Source: Aplysia californica
Taxonomy: Eukaryota; Mollusca; Gastropoda; Aplysiida; Aplysiidae
DNA length: 64,000 nucleotides
Reading direction: 5' to 3'
Assembly: GCF_000002075.1 (NCBI RefSeq)
Contig: NW_004797408.1
Coordinates: forward strand, 29,786 to 93,785
Every line of letters starts with the position of its first letter. Within the stretch, counting starts at the first letter, position 1. The notes under the pieces were generated by a model, which saw only the letters and a list, made by a program, of their open reading frames with translations, had not been told where the DNA came from and searched no databases. Below, piece by piece: positions 46,701 through 57,359 of this stretch. Made by a program: the position numbers and the translations under genes.

Positions 46701-49700
46701 CCAGCCTTTATCATTGAAATCCATTAAACCCAACAATTTTCTTACACAAGATTTGGTTTTAGTAAGAGTTTCACAGCACTTGCAACACAATAAGGTCATA
46801 CAAGTGCCGAAGAATAGACGTTACAAGAGAGTAAAGTACACAAAAAAGAAGGAGGAAAGATAAGAACGATAGGTGTTTGATAGGAAAAAAGGGGCAAACC
46901 ACACCAGAGCACCCGTCAAACACCCACTCTTAAAAGACTGATAATCATAAGGGTTCGAATCATTCATTATATCCTACACAATGACAACAGACATTAAAAG
47001 AACTATTCTAAAGTAAAATTATAACTTTTGAAAACGGCAAGCCCAAAAGGGAGGTGCAGAAATTGGAAACAAATACTACACATAATCTACGCCTATCAGT
47101 AGCACAGTCCATATTCATCATAACCTGTATGGGTAGCTTGTGGACACGAGAACTGAAAATGTTGGTACAAAATACTCACCAGCAAGGCCACTTATCAACC
47201 CTGCCCAGATGGGATTGAACAGCTTACACGGAGGACTGCACAAAATCAACATAGCCAGGACAGCAGTCCCAACAGCTGTGATGGTGCCAATAACTGAAAG
47301 AGCCTGACAGGCAACTAACCACCCTGTGGGAAGGAATGAAGCACATTCTCATTTATAAAAATTTATATTCTACAACGGAAATGATCAAAGGATATTAAAA
47401 AGTCTAAATAAAAGAATAAACAAAAGCCCTAGTTTCTTTTTAGAAAGGGATTAATGGCATTTGCACCACCATTAGGTCATATAATAAGTGCAAAAGATTG
47501 AAATTGTCCCCTCTCGACTCGGGTTCGAGGATCCTGTATGGGAATCTCCGCAACTTCATGTTTAAATAAGTATTACGTCTATAACCCAGTAGTGTACTTG
47601 CTACCTACAAACCCCTTACGAAATCCTTAAAATAATCTCTGCCACTGCACTAGCTACCTACTAAAGTCCTCTCTTCACTTGTCTTGGCCCGCTAGAACAG
47701 GCTAATACTAACAAGGTCACCATAGCAGAGACTGTGCCCACCATTTTGGAACTTCACGATGACATTAAAGATGGTTCCATTAGGGAACGGGATAGCAGGT
47801 GCCCACATCCCTTGTGACTCATTAGAGCAGAGGATTGACAGATAGGACTAACGCTAACATTATTTGAAAAAACAAAACAACAACAACCAAATAAAAGAAG
47901 CATGTCTTCGTAATTATAAACATAAGCATCATCCCATATCATCACTTATCACCACCGTCATTTCTAAAATTATCATTGTTCTCAGATCCTTCACAAACAT
48001 CTATAATTATCTTGAACATCTATATGTAACAGTTATATGTTATAACAATTATGTACGTTATACATTATTGGGCACTCTCATACGCACTTTTTTCTACTAA
48101 TCAGATGGCGTCAATATCATAGAAATGGGCAACGGACCCAAAAAAAAGTGCAAAAGATTGGAGGTGTTACAAGAGAGTAACAAACACAAAAAAAGGAGGA
48201 AACTTAAGGATGATAGAAGTTTGATGGGAAAGTGGGAGAAAACCACACCAGAGCTCACGACAGCCGCCAAAAGCAAAAGAATAAGAAGCTTTTTCCATGT
48301 TGGTATTCACCAAAAAGTCGTAAGACATTCTCACACTACATATCATGTACATCAATATGAAATGAGATAGAATATTAGGGTGTTGCAGGTACAGCAACTC
48401 ACAGTTGAGTACTATCAGACCTCCCCTCGTTATACTGCCAGCTTGGCTTACCACCAGGTTTTGCCAAGGTGCAAAAAGGAGCCCCCAAATAAGCATAGTA
48501 TTTAAGACTTCACGCCGCCATCCGCCAACTGTTTGAGTTGTATGGTCTTTATTTAACAGATGTAAATTTGCCCCTCCATACCACCAGCGACCAGACCACC
48601 AAAGGTGTATACACTGCACACGGCACACAACACCCACTGGTTGGTTATTTGATTATCTTTCTCCCATGACAAAGACATAAAGATAGAGAGAGAAGACTCT
48701 CAGCTCTGAATACATGCAGGTACAGGTATATCACCAACAAAGAGACTCTTTTCAAACACAGATTACATAGAAAAAAATCATGTTAATTGACATTGAGCAG
48801 TCGGGCTATACAACAGGGAAACCCGGCGAACCGCCAGCCCCGCTGTTCCACCAACTTCTTGCTCGTCCAAAGGGTGATGGTATTAAGAAATTGGATTGTT
48901 AATCCCTTTTGCAAACAAAAGATTAGGACACAAGAAGAAGGAGCGAGCTACATTAACACACATTATCTTAAAAAGAAATTGCTGTCACCGAGTAACACTT
49001 AGCTCTTGTCAAAATATTCAGCAGTCGCAATGAAAGATGTAAGATCAAGGATCACTCTTAATAATTATATATCTTTCAATATATTGTAGCGACAGCATAC
49101 ATGCAGGCTTACATGGCTCACTGTTGTAATATAGGAGTGTTGTCTTTTTCATTCTACAATTTCATTACAATTTTGTCCTTCGTTGAAGAAGGTGGTGTTG
49201 TTGTCATTTCCTTCGCTCTACAATACATGCATTTTTCAGGGTGAGCTCAAAGAGCTCCAGTGGCTGAGTGGTTGGTGAGTTTAGGCTCATGATAGATGTC
49301 AAGCATATGTTGGTGAACGGCCAGCAATGGCATGTTTGTAGTATAATATCCATAATGTGTGAATCTATAGATTTTTATGTATCATGTATATGTTATATGG
49401 TACGCCATAGTAAAAGAAACTTTTCTCATAAGGATCAATTAAGTGGAATTTATCTATTTATAAAAAGTGAAATGGATCAATGTTGAGTCAATAAAATGAA
49501 AGAGCTCAATAAGTACACACAGATAATTCTCATGCCCAAAATCTGTCATGAAAGTAAAATGGTCAAAGGGCTTTTGTCGAAACTATGTCTCCAAAGCATT
49601 ACATATACTGGGTACTAAGCAACAAGCACAAGCTCACAAGCGAGTCATTTGTGGTACAAAGGAAGATAATCACTGATTTTAGCTGCTGAATAGATGCCAC

Positions 49701-50929
49701 AAGGAGTGTGTATCTGTCACAGCCAGATCACTGAACTGACTGTTTTGCAGGGAAAATTTATATTAGTTTAGTAAGGACTGTACAAATCCAACAGTTGCTA
49801 GATGGCGAGTTAAAAGGGCAAATAGTATGTTTATAATTTATACATTATATTTTCTGTATTGGCAAAACCTGGTGGTAAGCTAGACTCACCATATATCTCT
49901 GAATGGTGAATACGGATTGATTGTATCATGTAAACCTACCTGGAGTTTTAAAGGCAAAATCCTCAACATCAACATCAGTAGAACCTCCACTCAAGGAAAA
50001 ATCGTAGCAGTGTTCAAAATCAGATCGTATGTCAGAAGAGCAGACCTTCCACAGTCCATAGTAAACAGAGGAGTACTTTGCTGCCAGGAGAAATGCTTCT
50101 GCACAACAGAAAAGAACATGTTCACATTTTTAAGACTATATACAATACATATTATTTCTGCAGGATTTATATTTCTGAAAGAGGCAATGGAACATTTCCA
50201 CATAAATTATGACTCTACAAAGTACCCTATAAAATTTGTATTTCATATGACTTCACCGAATTATGACTCGGGATCCATTCTATATAAGTGAACAATGGGC
50301 ACCAGAATACATTCCAAATTGTCTCATTCGGCCACTCTTTGTCCAGTAGAATGTGGATGTCTTTCAGTTTCATTGTAAAATGTACAGAAAATACGCAGGG
50401 AGGAAATACGAAGTGGCCATTTGTACAGGTTATTGTTTTATATAGGTGGACATTACAGCAAGTTCGACTGTTTGGTGACTTCCATAGTTGAGAGCCCTTG
50501 GAAATTGAAAATTGACATTTTTTGTGCCTTTAATCAACCTTTCTTTCTTAAAGAAAAATCCATGCAAAGATGTGTTTTTAAATGGACATAAAAGGTAGCC
50601 AAAAGACAAGAATACAATAAAAATGACAAAACCAGCCTAAAAATGCTGATTTCTTCTATTTCATTGCTTTGGTGAACACCTGATTTCACCATGAGGCTTT
50701 TATTCTATCACATCATAGGAGGCCAGTTATATATATTACCTTTTACTTCCACTGCATCTGTACTGAAGAAGTAAGGGTCTCTGCTTTCAGAAACTTCAAT
50801 AAATTTCTGAGCAACATCTGTCATCTCTGGCATTAAGAAGAACTTCGGTAGGACAACACATGCCAGATGAAGCGCTGTCCCTGCGATGACAGCAAACATC
50901 CCTAGTGAAATTATCACTCTGCTTGCCAT
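43798..50929 (-). CDS. Four-transmembrane protein of the claudin/PMP22 superfamily
   Basis: Four coding exons on the - strand join in frame: 50929-50740, 50098-49940, 47323-47180 and 44144-43798, all GT-AG and each junction in phase 1. The product has 279 residues. Membrane segment 1 is about residues 5-31 (VIISLGMFAVIAGTALHLAC). The first outer loop carries the superfamily signature G78-L79-W80, C83 and C94 (YYGLWKVC, then FEHC). Segment 2 is about 119-145, segment 3 about 153-177, and segment 4 about 220-242. The second outer loop is long and acidic. A short basic and then acidic cytoplasmic tail ends in TKTSRGTNT. In the superfamily such proteins form junctions or act as membrane-channel partners; which subgroup this belongs to is not clear. 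An acceptor at 50948-50950 implies an upstream 5' UTR exon. Confidence 0.85.
44800..45864. mobile_element. 1 kb TTAA-type element, copy 2 (tetraspan intron 3)
   Basis: CTCATTCGCTAGGCCGAGAC on the left, preceded by TTAA (44796-44799), and on the other strand CTCATTCGCTACGTATTGTT on the right. It is a direct-orientation relative of copy 1 at 40931. The right flank no longer reads TTAA. Confidence 0.8.
46026..46388. mobile_element. 363 bp TTAA-flanked element without SINE
   Basis: TTAA at 46022-46025 and 46389-46392; ends CCCCTTCGAGAC and, inward from the right, CCCCTTCATGAC. It is an inverted relative of 37741-38652 and shows what that element looks like without the SINE. Confidence 0.88.
46552..46624. 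mobile_element. 73 bp TTAA-flanked mini-element
   Basis: TTAA at 46548-46551 and 46625-46628 surrounds CCCCACCACTGCC at the left and GGTTGTGAAGGGG at the right. The ends resemble those of 46026-46388; the middle is short and unlike it. Confidence 0.5.
46745..46930 (-). mobile_element. SINE B, inverted copy (tetraspan intron 3)
   Basis: The complement reads GGGTGCTCTGGTGTGGTTTG, ACTCTCTTGTAACGTCTATT, TATGACCTTATTGTGTTGCA and GTGAAACTCTTACTAAAACC, as in 9000-9230. Confidence 0.75.
47440..47505 (-). repeat. SINE B tail fragment
   Basis: GGCATTTGCACCACCATTAG and GTCATATAATAAGTGC resemble the inverted SINE tail. Confidence 0.4.
48148..48262 (-). mobile_element. SINE B body fragment (tetraspan intron 2)
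   Basis: TGTTACAAGAGAGTAACAAA, AAAGGAGGAAACTTAAGGAT and AAACCACACCAGAGCTC are the complement of the SINE B body; the tail is absent. Confidence 0.65.
50488..50695 (+). repeat. Dispersed repeat R1 copy (tetraspan intron 1)
   Basis: GAGAGCCCTTGGAAATTGAA, CTTTAATCAACCTTTCTTTC, TGCTGATTTCTTCTATTTCA and GGTGAACACCTGATTTC correspond to the copy at 25829. Confidence 0.55.
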
Positions 50930-50982
50930 TTGCCTCTCTCTCTCAATCTGAAAAACGCAACAATGATAGAAAATCAATCAGG

Positions 50983-50984
<2 letters not shown>

Positions 50985-51050
<66 letters not shown>
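50985..51050. repeat. (TG)n microsatellite upstream of the tetraspan start exon
   Basis: About 30 TG units. On the coding strand of the tetraspan gene it is (CA)n ending about 35 bases before the splice acceptor of the start-codon exon. Confidence 0.95.
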
Positions 51051-51057
<7 letters not shown>

Positions 51058-51274
51058 GTGTGTATTTGTGGTTTGGGACAGGGTAAAAGGGAAGGGGGGG
51101 GGAGGTGAGAAAAAATTGGATGGAGGGGTGGAAGATGAAAAAATCTTAATTTTTTACAACCATAAAGACTAATTTTTACTTTCATTCCCACACGTGAACT
51201 GCTTAGGGGGTCGAATTGCAGTATTTTTTTTGCTGCAGATCACAACATATATAAAGGCCACTAAAACTGTCGCA

Positions 51275-51432
51275 AATCAACCATTTTCAAGAAAATTTCA
51301 AACCTAACTCTGCAAAGCATCAAATTATGAAATTATGGATTAAAACAGGGGGGGAAGCATGCCTCCCTGTAATCCCCCATTTATTTTTTTACATCAGGGG
51401 GGCATGCCTCCCTGAAACCCCACAGCACGGAA
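51275..51432. repeat. Dispersed repeat R2 copy
   Basis: AACCTAACTCTGCAAAGCAT, AGCATGCCTCCCTGTAATCC and GGGGGGCATGCCTCCCTGAA also occur at 60668-60790. No ends are defined. Confidence 0.6.
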
Positions 51433-52067
51433 ATTACCATGCAATTAGGTTTAGAGCGATATAGCTTGATTAAAAAAACAATAAAAATTTATATTTTTAA
51501 AAAATATTATTAATATGCGACAGAAATGAAGTGTTCAGAACATGTAGAAAATGGACAATTAGAGTTAAGTGTTCTAAGGGAAGGAAAGAAAAAGCATACC
51601 ATCATAAAAATGAAAGACAAATCACCTGTCAGATGACAACAGACAACAGCAGCAATAGATAATTCCACACAATAAATCTATGAAAATGCGAGGGTACATG
51701 AAAGAGAAGTTATTGTTACTGTGTAGATTCTATGCGAAAGTCACTCTGAAGGTCTACATTCGGCCAAGATCCTGTATTTCAAATAATAATTTCCAGAACA
51801 AAAACAAGGGCGATCACAGCTGATCAACCAAGAGCAAAAATTTGTGATCATTATCATTGAACTACCTGTCGCATCACAAATCAGCCACTCTCCTGAAATT
51901 GATCACATGAGCATTTCATTGTAAATCTCGATGAAATGGTATGTTTGTCCCAGACGTGATCACACTGAGGTGTGAACTCGCCGACACCCCCACCCACCCC
52001 AAATTCGCATGAACTGAGCCCTCCACCTAAACTTACATCACATGCTGGATTAGTACGAAAGGCCTAT

Positions 52068-52280
52068 AAGTTCGCTTTATGGTGTTCACAACACGACTGC
52101 AAAGGTCATTTGAGCACACAGGACACATTAAACAATTTCAGTTGGTAGAACATTTTGAATTTTGCCTGGATGACCGCCAAAGCATACTCTTATCGATTTT
52201 AGACAACTACGGGATCTTTAACGAGAGCAATTTGCACATAGGATCTCCAAGATTTTTCGCCCTTTATCAAGATCGAAGTG
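52068..52280 (-). mobile_element. SINE A 3' half, inverted
   Basis: GACTGCAAAGGTCATTTGAG, TGGTAGAACATTTTGAATTT, ACTCTTATCGATTTTAGACA and GATCTCCAAGATTTTTCGCC match 38110-38285. The tRNA head is not present. Confidence 0.75.
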
Positions 52281-52284
52281 ACAA

Positions 52285-52370
52285 TTCAGACTCGGGTCTG
52301 ATTAAAGAAAAATTATATTCAGACAGACTCGAGTCCAGCATGACGACACTTTCGACTTCCTGTTACATAA
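52285..52370. repeat. Short dispersed repeat R3 copy
   Basis: AAAATTATATTCAGACAGAC and GAGTCCAGCATGACG resemble 53592-53650 (AAAATTATATTCGGACTCTG, GAGACCAGCATGACGTCC). Confidence 0.5.
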
Positions 52371-52385
52371 AGTCTCACAACGACA

Positions 52386-52392
52386 GTGTGTT

Positions 52393-52430
<38 letters not shown>

Positions 52431-52704
52431 GGGGGGGTGTTGTGTATGTGGGTTTCTCTGTATCTCTCTCGATCTTTCTCTATCATGCACACACACACAT
52501 TCACACACATTCATTTCCTCTCTGTCTCTGTCTTTTTTCATTTAGAAACACTCTCTCTCTTACTTTTCCCTTGCTCTCTCACTCTCAGTCTCTCTAACCC
52601 CTCTCCCACTTCATGCATTCAATATGTCTTCCTCTTTCCGTACACCCCCCCTCTTTCTCTTTTTTTCTCTCTCTGCCTGTCTTTTTCTCTTAATATTATC
52701 CCCC

Positions 52705-52735
<31 letters not shown>

Positions 52736-52745
52736 CTTTCTCTCT
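52386..52745. repeat. (GT)n and long pyrimidine-rich tract
   Basis: A (GT)n run with a poly-G end (52386-52438) is followed by a mixed CA and then CT/TC-rich stretch to 52745. Open frames here are low-complexity artefacts. Confidence 0.85.
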
Positions 52746-53737
52746 CAGATGAAGTTGAAATTATTTTAAAAATTCACATATTATCCTCGGAAAGATTATA
52801 GTCTTTAGGGATATCGGCTTTTTGTCTCTGTGGATGTTTGAATTTCACGTTTGTGATCTTCAAAGCCTCAGCTGTGTTACAAATGAGTTACAGGTTTTTC
52901 AGTAGCTATCTCTGCATCTCCCTTTCTCGAGGATGATCCATCAAACTAACCCCTCATCAAACGTCAACTTTTCCGATCAGGCGTATACCTAAGACAACAA
53001 ATGTCCACAACATGTGGGTCACCTCTTCCACTTTTCATTGATCCTCTTTAAGAATAATCCTTTAAAACTTTGGGGATTATTAAGGTATTGACCTTAAAGA
53101 GTCTAGGGTTTTGCCTGGCTTTGCCCATAATGCTAAAATAGTTCGCTGGCAGGAAGATAGGAACACCTTTTGAAGCTCATTCTCTAAGGCTATGGGAGGA
53201 ATCAACGTTAAGGTGAGTGTGTCCTTTGACTAGATACTTATGTTTCACTGTCTGGCAGTAGATGACTGATGCCTAAAGTGAAGGAGCAAGAAACACAGAT
53301 TCAAAGTTCATATAAATGGCAACAGTCCTGACACTGTAAGCTGAAAAGGCTCTTTCCTTCAGCCTTATGTGCTGTTTCATTGCCTTTTTGTCCATGTTTC
53401 CAACCCCGTGGGACTCACATACATCACATAGGCCCTTTTGGGGATGATGCAATACCAAATAGTTGTTATGAAACTACTTTTTGAACACTGTTAGCCCCAG
53501 GCCCTTGCGCCCAGTTTCTCACACCTTTTCAAACACTTACTCCACCTTCCTTTATAAAGAATTGAAATGAGCTAGGAAGAGTCTGAATAGACAAAAATTA
53601 TATTCGGACTCTGAATTGAGACCAGCATGACGTCCGTTCCGACTTCTGACCCTTGTTCCTAAATATTTCTATATTTCTAGCATTAATGACATTTTTCGAG
53701 ATGTGAGCTATAATATCTAGTTACTTTACTGATTTCA

Positions 53738-54300
53738 CCTCAACTGCCTCCGCAAATTGCTCAGAGTGAAGTGACAGGACAAAGTCCTAGACACTGAAAT
53801 CCTCGAGCAGACAGGTATGTCGAGCATCTTCACAATGCTCCGAAAGACACAACTCCGCTGGGCTGGCCATGTAGTCAGAATGCCAGACGAGCGTCTGCCA
53901 AAACGCATCCTATATGGAGAACTTCAGACTGGAGCACGCTCCCATGGAGGTCTGAAGAAGCGGTTTAAAGACACCCTGAAGGCCTCTCTGAAAGACTTCG
54001 GCATTGACCACAACTCGTGGGAAACGACAGCCCAAAACCGTGCAGCCTGGCGTGGAGCCATCAGCAAGGGAGCGGCAGCGTATGAATCACGGCGTCTGGA
54101 AACAGCGAAGAGCAAGCGCGCAACAAGAAAGTCCCGTGCAAGCAGTGCTCCCGCAATTCATGACCCTACAGCGCTACCTTGCCCTCACTGCCCAAGGACC
54201 TTCAAGGCGAAGATTGGCTTAATCAGCCACCTGAGGACCCGCCCCACCCCCCAGATATGATGAAGAAGGTCTTCTTCCCTCAGGAAGGACGAACACCACT
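53738..54300 (+). mobile_element. LINE 3' end with C-terminal zinc-finger motif
   Basis: From HLNCLRKLLRVK (53738) the frame runs through ILEQTGMSSIFTMLRKTQLR, WAGHVVRMPDERLPKRILYG and GGLKKRFKDTLKASLKDFGI to a C2H2-like end, CPHCPRTFKAKIGLISHLRT, and a stop at 54258-54260. One in-frame TGA near 53791 stands where tryptophan is expected; otherwise the last 147 codons are open. It is the C-terminus of a non-LTR retrotransposon polyprotein. The clade (RTE- or CR1-like) is not certain. A much older relative lies at 10780-11520. Confidence 0.75.
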
Positions 54301-54309
54301 TTACTAGAT

Positions 54310-55500
54310 CTATCTAACCTGGCCCTCCCTGCATCAATAGTACAAACAGAAACAACCAAACTGAGTTGACCTTGCCGGGGGCAAAGTTAATTATGTCGAC
54401 CAAAGAGACTGCGATCACACACTCTCGGATTGCTGGGGGAAGAAGTGTTGGGAAGCGGCCATGGCAGTCAGTTTTGTGCGATGTGATTTAAAAAATAAAT
54501 ATAGAAAAGCTATAACACACAGCAAAATGAAATTAAACATGTGGAAAGACAAATCGGGGTGGAAGTAATGATCATGCTGTGGTGGTGGTGGAAAGACCCT
54601 GAGTTGTCGGTAACCGTACTTAGAAACTGCCATTGGGTAGAGTGCAGTCTTTTGACTTTTGACACAATTACAGTCCTTGTAGGTAATTCTAGATCTAGTT
54701 CTAATTCTGGTTTAACATAAAAATCCCCCGGCAACAGTTATTTTATGAAACATCCTTACACTCACAACTCACTTAAAAGGCGAGTCCGAATAAATGAAAA
54801 CAAATTTTCGGACCCGAGTTCGAACCCTCCACTGTTGTTATGGTTAGAGTGCATTAATACATGCAAAGCGCCACGCTGGCATTTACTGGTTTTGGTCTTT
54901 TTTTACTGATGCACCTGTCTCATGTAAACTTTTTATACACTTTTTTTTCTAGTGGTATTTTGCATGCCGAACATGAATATGGCCTTCATTTTTGTCGCAA
55001 ATCAATAGTTCGCATATTGAGTTATTAATTTTTGAAAACAGAACTAGGACCAGTGGCATAGTAGAGCCTTTGCCAAAAGGTGGGAGTGTTTAGTAGTAGT
55101 AGTATAGGGTTTTACGTCGCTCGCAACTGCTAAGGTCATATGAGCGCGCTGGGGGTGTTTGCATGAGGACTTTTTAAATCAACCACTGCTCATGGAAAAA
55201 TATGTTTTCTACTGAAAACGTTATGCATATGGCAAGGAAATAAGTTGGTCAAGCTGCATGAGCAAGTAGATTGATGTGCGCATCTTATATCTCTTCATAG
55301 AAAGATAATAGTACTTAAAATAGGGCATTTTTTACTCATCTTGAGTGCACACATAATTGTATGTTAAATATGGAATATTGTTCATCTTAAACTATCAAAC
55401 AGTAGTGCATTCAAACATTGAAAATATTTAGTATACACCATCATAACACTGTGAGTCCATTAACAGGGTATTATTTTTTTATACTAAAGATGTTATTGCG
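54310..55500. other. Intergenic, with a SINE tail fragment at 55098-55152
   Basis: No gene was seen. TTTTACGTCGCTCGCAACTG and GGTCATATGAGCGCGC at 55112-55150 are an inverted SINE A/B tail. Confidence 0.5.
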
Positions 55501-55509
55501 GAGTAAAAT

Positions 55510-56660
55510 TTATAAGTCCGTTCATAACTTGCGTCATAATTATATCATCAGACTTTCCAAGGTCTAGAAAACCCAAATCGTTGACCATATCATTCCCAGG
55601 AATGACCAGTATTAAACATTGGCTTGACATTGATCCATCAGAAGGGTAATTTTCCGCTAAGTCGTATGCTTTTGCTTAAATTTGACTTTGATTGAGATTA
55701 TCCAGGTTTGTCATTATAATGATGTTATAAAAAACACTTTATGATATTTCTGCAAGACATGTGAGGGGCTTCCCACTGTTTCACAACATCCTTTTACATG
55801 GTGGCATAAACATGGAAGAGCAGCGTGCTGATGACCCAAAATAGAAGCGAAGAAGATGAAAAAAAATATGCTTGTCATAATGGATTGTCATCATGTTATG
55901 AACATGACAGTGTGTCATAATTGTTATGAACGAAACCTTATTCCATGTAATTTACAGTTGTTTGGGGATGTATCTTTTATTTTAAACCATCTTAAGGATG
56001 TATTAGACCTTGCTTACATTCTGATATTTTGATTTTTATCGTAAGAGTATGGGTCTGAATTTTAATTAGTATTTTACTTTTGTAGTAGTGCCTATGAACG
56101 AACTATATAATATAGTACTCTGAGGGCCTTCCAGTGTTGATAAACATTAAAAACATGTACACAGATACATATTATGAGGAAAATTTCATTTAATATAAAT
56201 ATTTTAAAATAAATGACAAGTCAAAATATTAATTTTAAGGTCAAAACTGAAGTTTGTCAGTTTGTCAAAATAGTTATGAACGAACCATTAAAGGTATTCA
56301 AAGGGTTTTTCAGTGATTAAACTTTGAATTCTTCCTACATGTATGCTTATTTTGAGGAGAGTCTCATAAATCAAAACAATTTTATGTGAATGACCGTACA
56401 ATAAGTTAATTTTTTGGGCCGTAAGTAAAATTTATCATAAAATAGTTATGAACGAAACAGTGTGTCATAACGGTTATGAACGAAACCTTATTCCATGTAA
56501 TTTACAGTTGTTTTGGGATGTATTTTTAATTTTAACCCAACTAAAGGACGTGTAATAGACCTTGCATACATTCTGATATTTTGATTTTTATCATAAGTGT
56601 ATGGGTCTGGTTTTTAATTAGATTATACTTTTGTGGTAATGGTATAAATGAATGAACTAT
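55510..56660. repeat. Satellite-like array, ~175 bp monomers in a 550 bp unit
   Basis: The word GTTATGAACGAA or a close variant recurs at about 55924, 56092, 56271, 56444, 56473 and 56648, mostly 168-179 bp apart. A larger unit beginning GTGTCATAA at 55912 starts again at 56462 and continues with high similarity (CCTTATTCCATGTAATTTAC, TACATTCTGATATTTTGATT). An inverted GTTCATAAC lies near 55518. No coding sequence is supported. Confidence 0.75.
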
Positions 56661-56699
56661 TTATTGTCCATTTAGTATTCGATGCCCCAATGATCAGAC

Positions 56700-57355
56700 C
56701 TCGTAAGTGACAATTTTTGCGAAATTGACTTTTTTACACCACCACATTCAACTGCTTACAAAGCACATGCCAACAGAAGGTTTACATGAAAAAAACTGCA
56801 TAAAAGTGTCTTTAATCGTAAGTAAACAAAACTCGAAAGTCCACCCTTCCCCAAACGTGGTTGTGATCAGACCCCGTAAGCGTTCTCGTGCCGTTTACAA
56901 GCTTTGACTACAGCTGAGCGCAGTGATTCGAGACAGGTCATCGACGCTTAGGAGAGGTCAAAGCAACCCTTATTTACCTTTTGTACCTGATTCACTACGT
57001 CTTCCAGTTCCAACACGTTTTGTATCAGTCTTTTACGGCAAATCTTCATCTTCTGTCAAATCTGCCGCACTTCTGACATCTGCTACACCACACCCATCTG
57101 TACCCCTTACAGTCAATCCTGAACCATCTGCTTTGTCCGATTCACCAATGTGATCCCCCTATAATATGTCACTCACCACCCGTTGCCGAGCCTGCATTAG
57201 TTCTGAAACCCCATTTATCAAATCCATATGTTCAGTCACCTCATTTGTTACTCGAGGTCGACCCTGTATCACCTTTCTGGTCAGATTCCCCTGATCTCTC
57301 TGCTCATATATGCCACCCATTGTGGAAGCAATGTTGCACTCTTAACCTGGTTCCC
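56700..57355. other. Unassigned sequence upstream of the LINE
   Basis: Open frames of 60-76 codons (56707-56907 and 56923-57153) have no recognisable domain. Part of this may be the 5' side of the LINE below, but I cannot show it. Confidence 0.35.
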
Positions 57356-57359
57356 CACA

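Noticed and set aside
50905-51191. Open frames across the (TG)n tract
   Set aside because: They encode only Val-Cys or Thr-His repeats from the microsatellite.
52302-52769. Open frames in the (GT)n and CT-rich tract
   Set aside because: Low-complexity translation with no domain; part overlaps an inverted SINE A.
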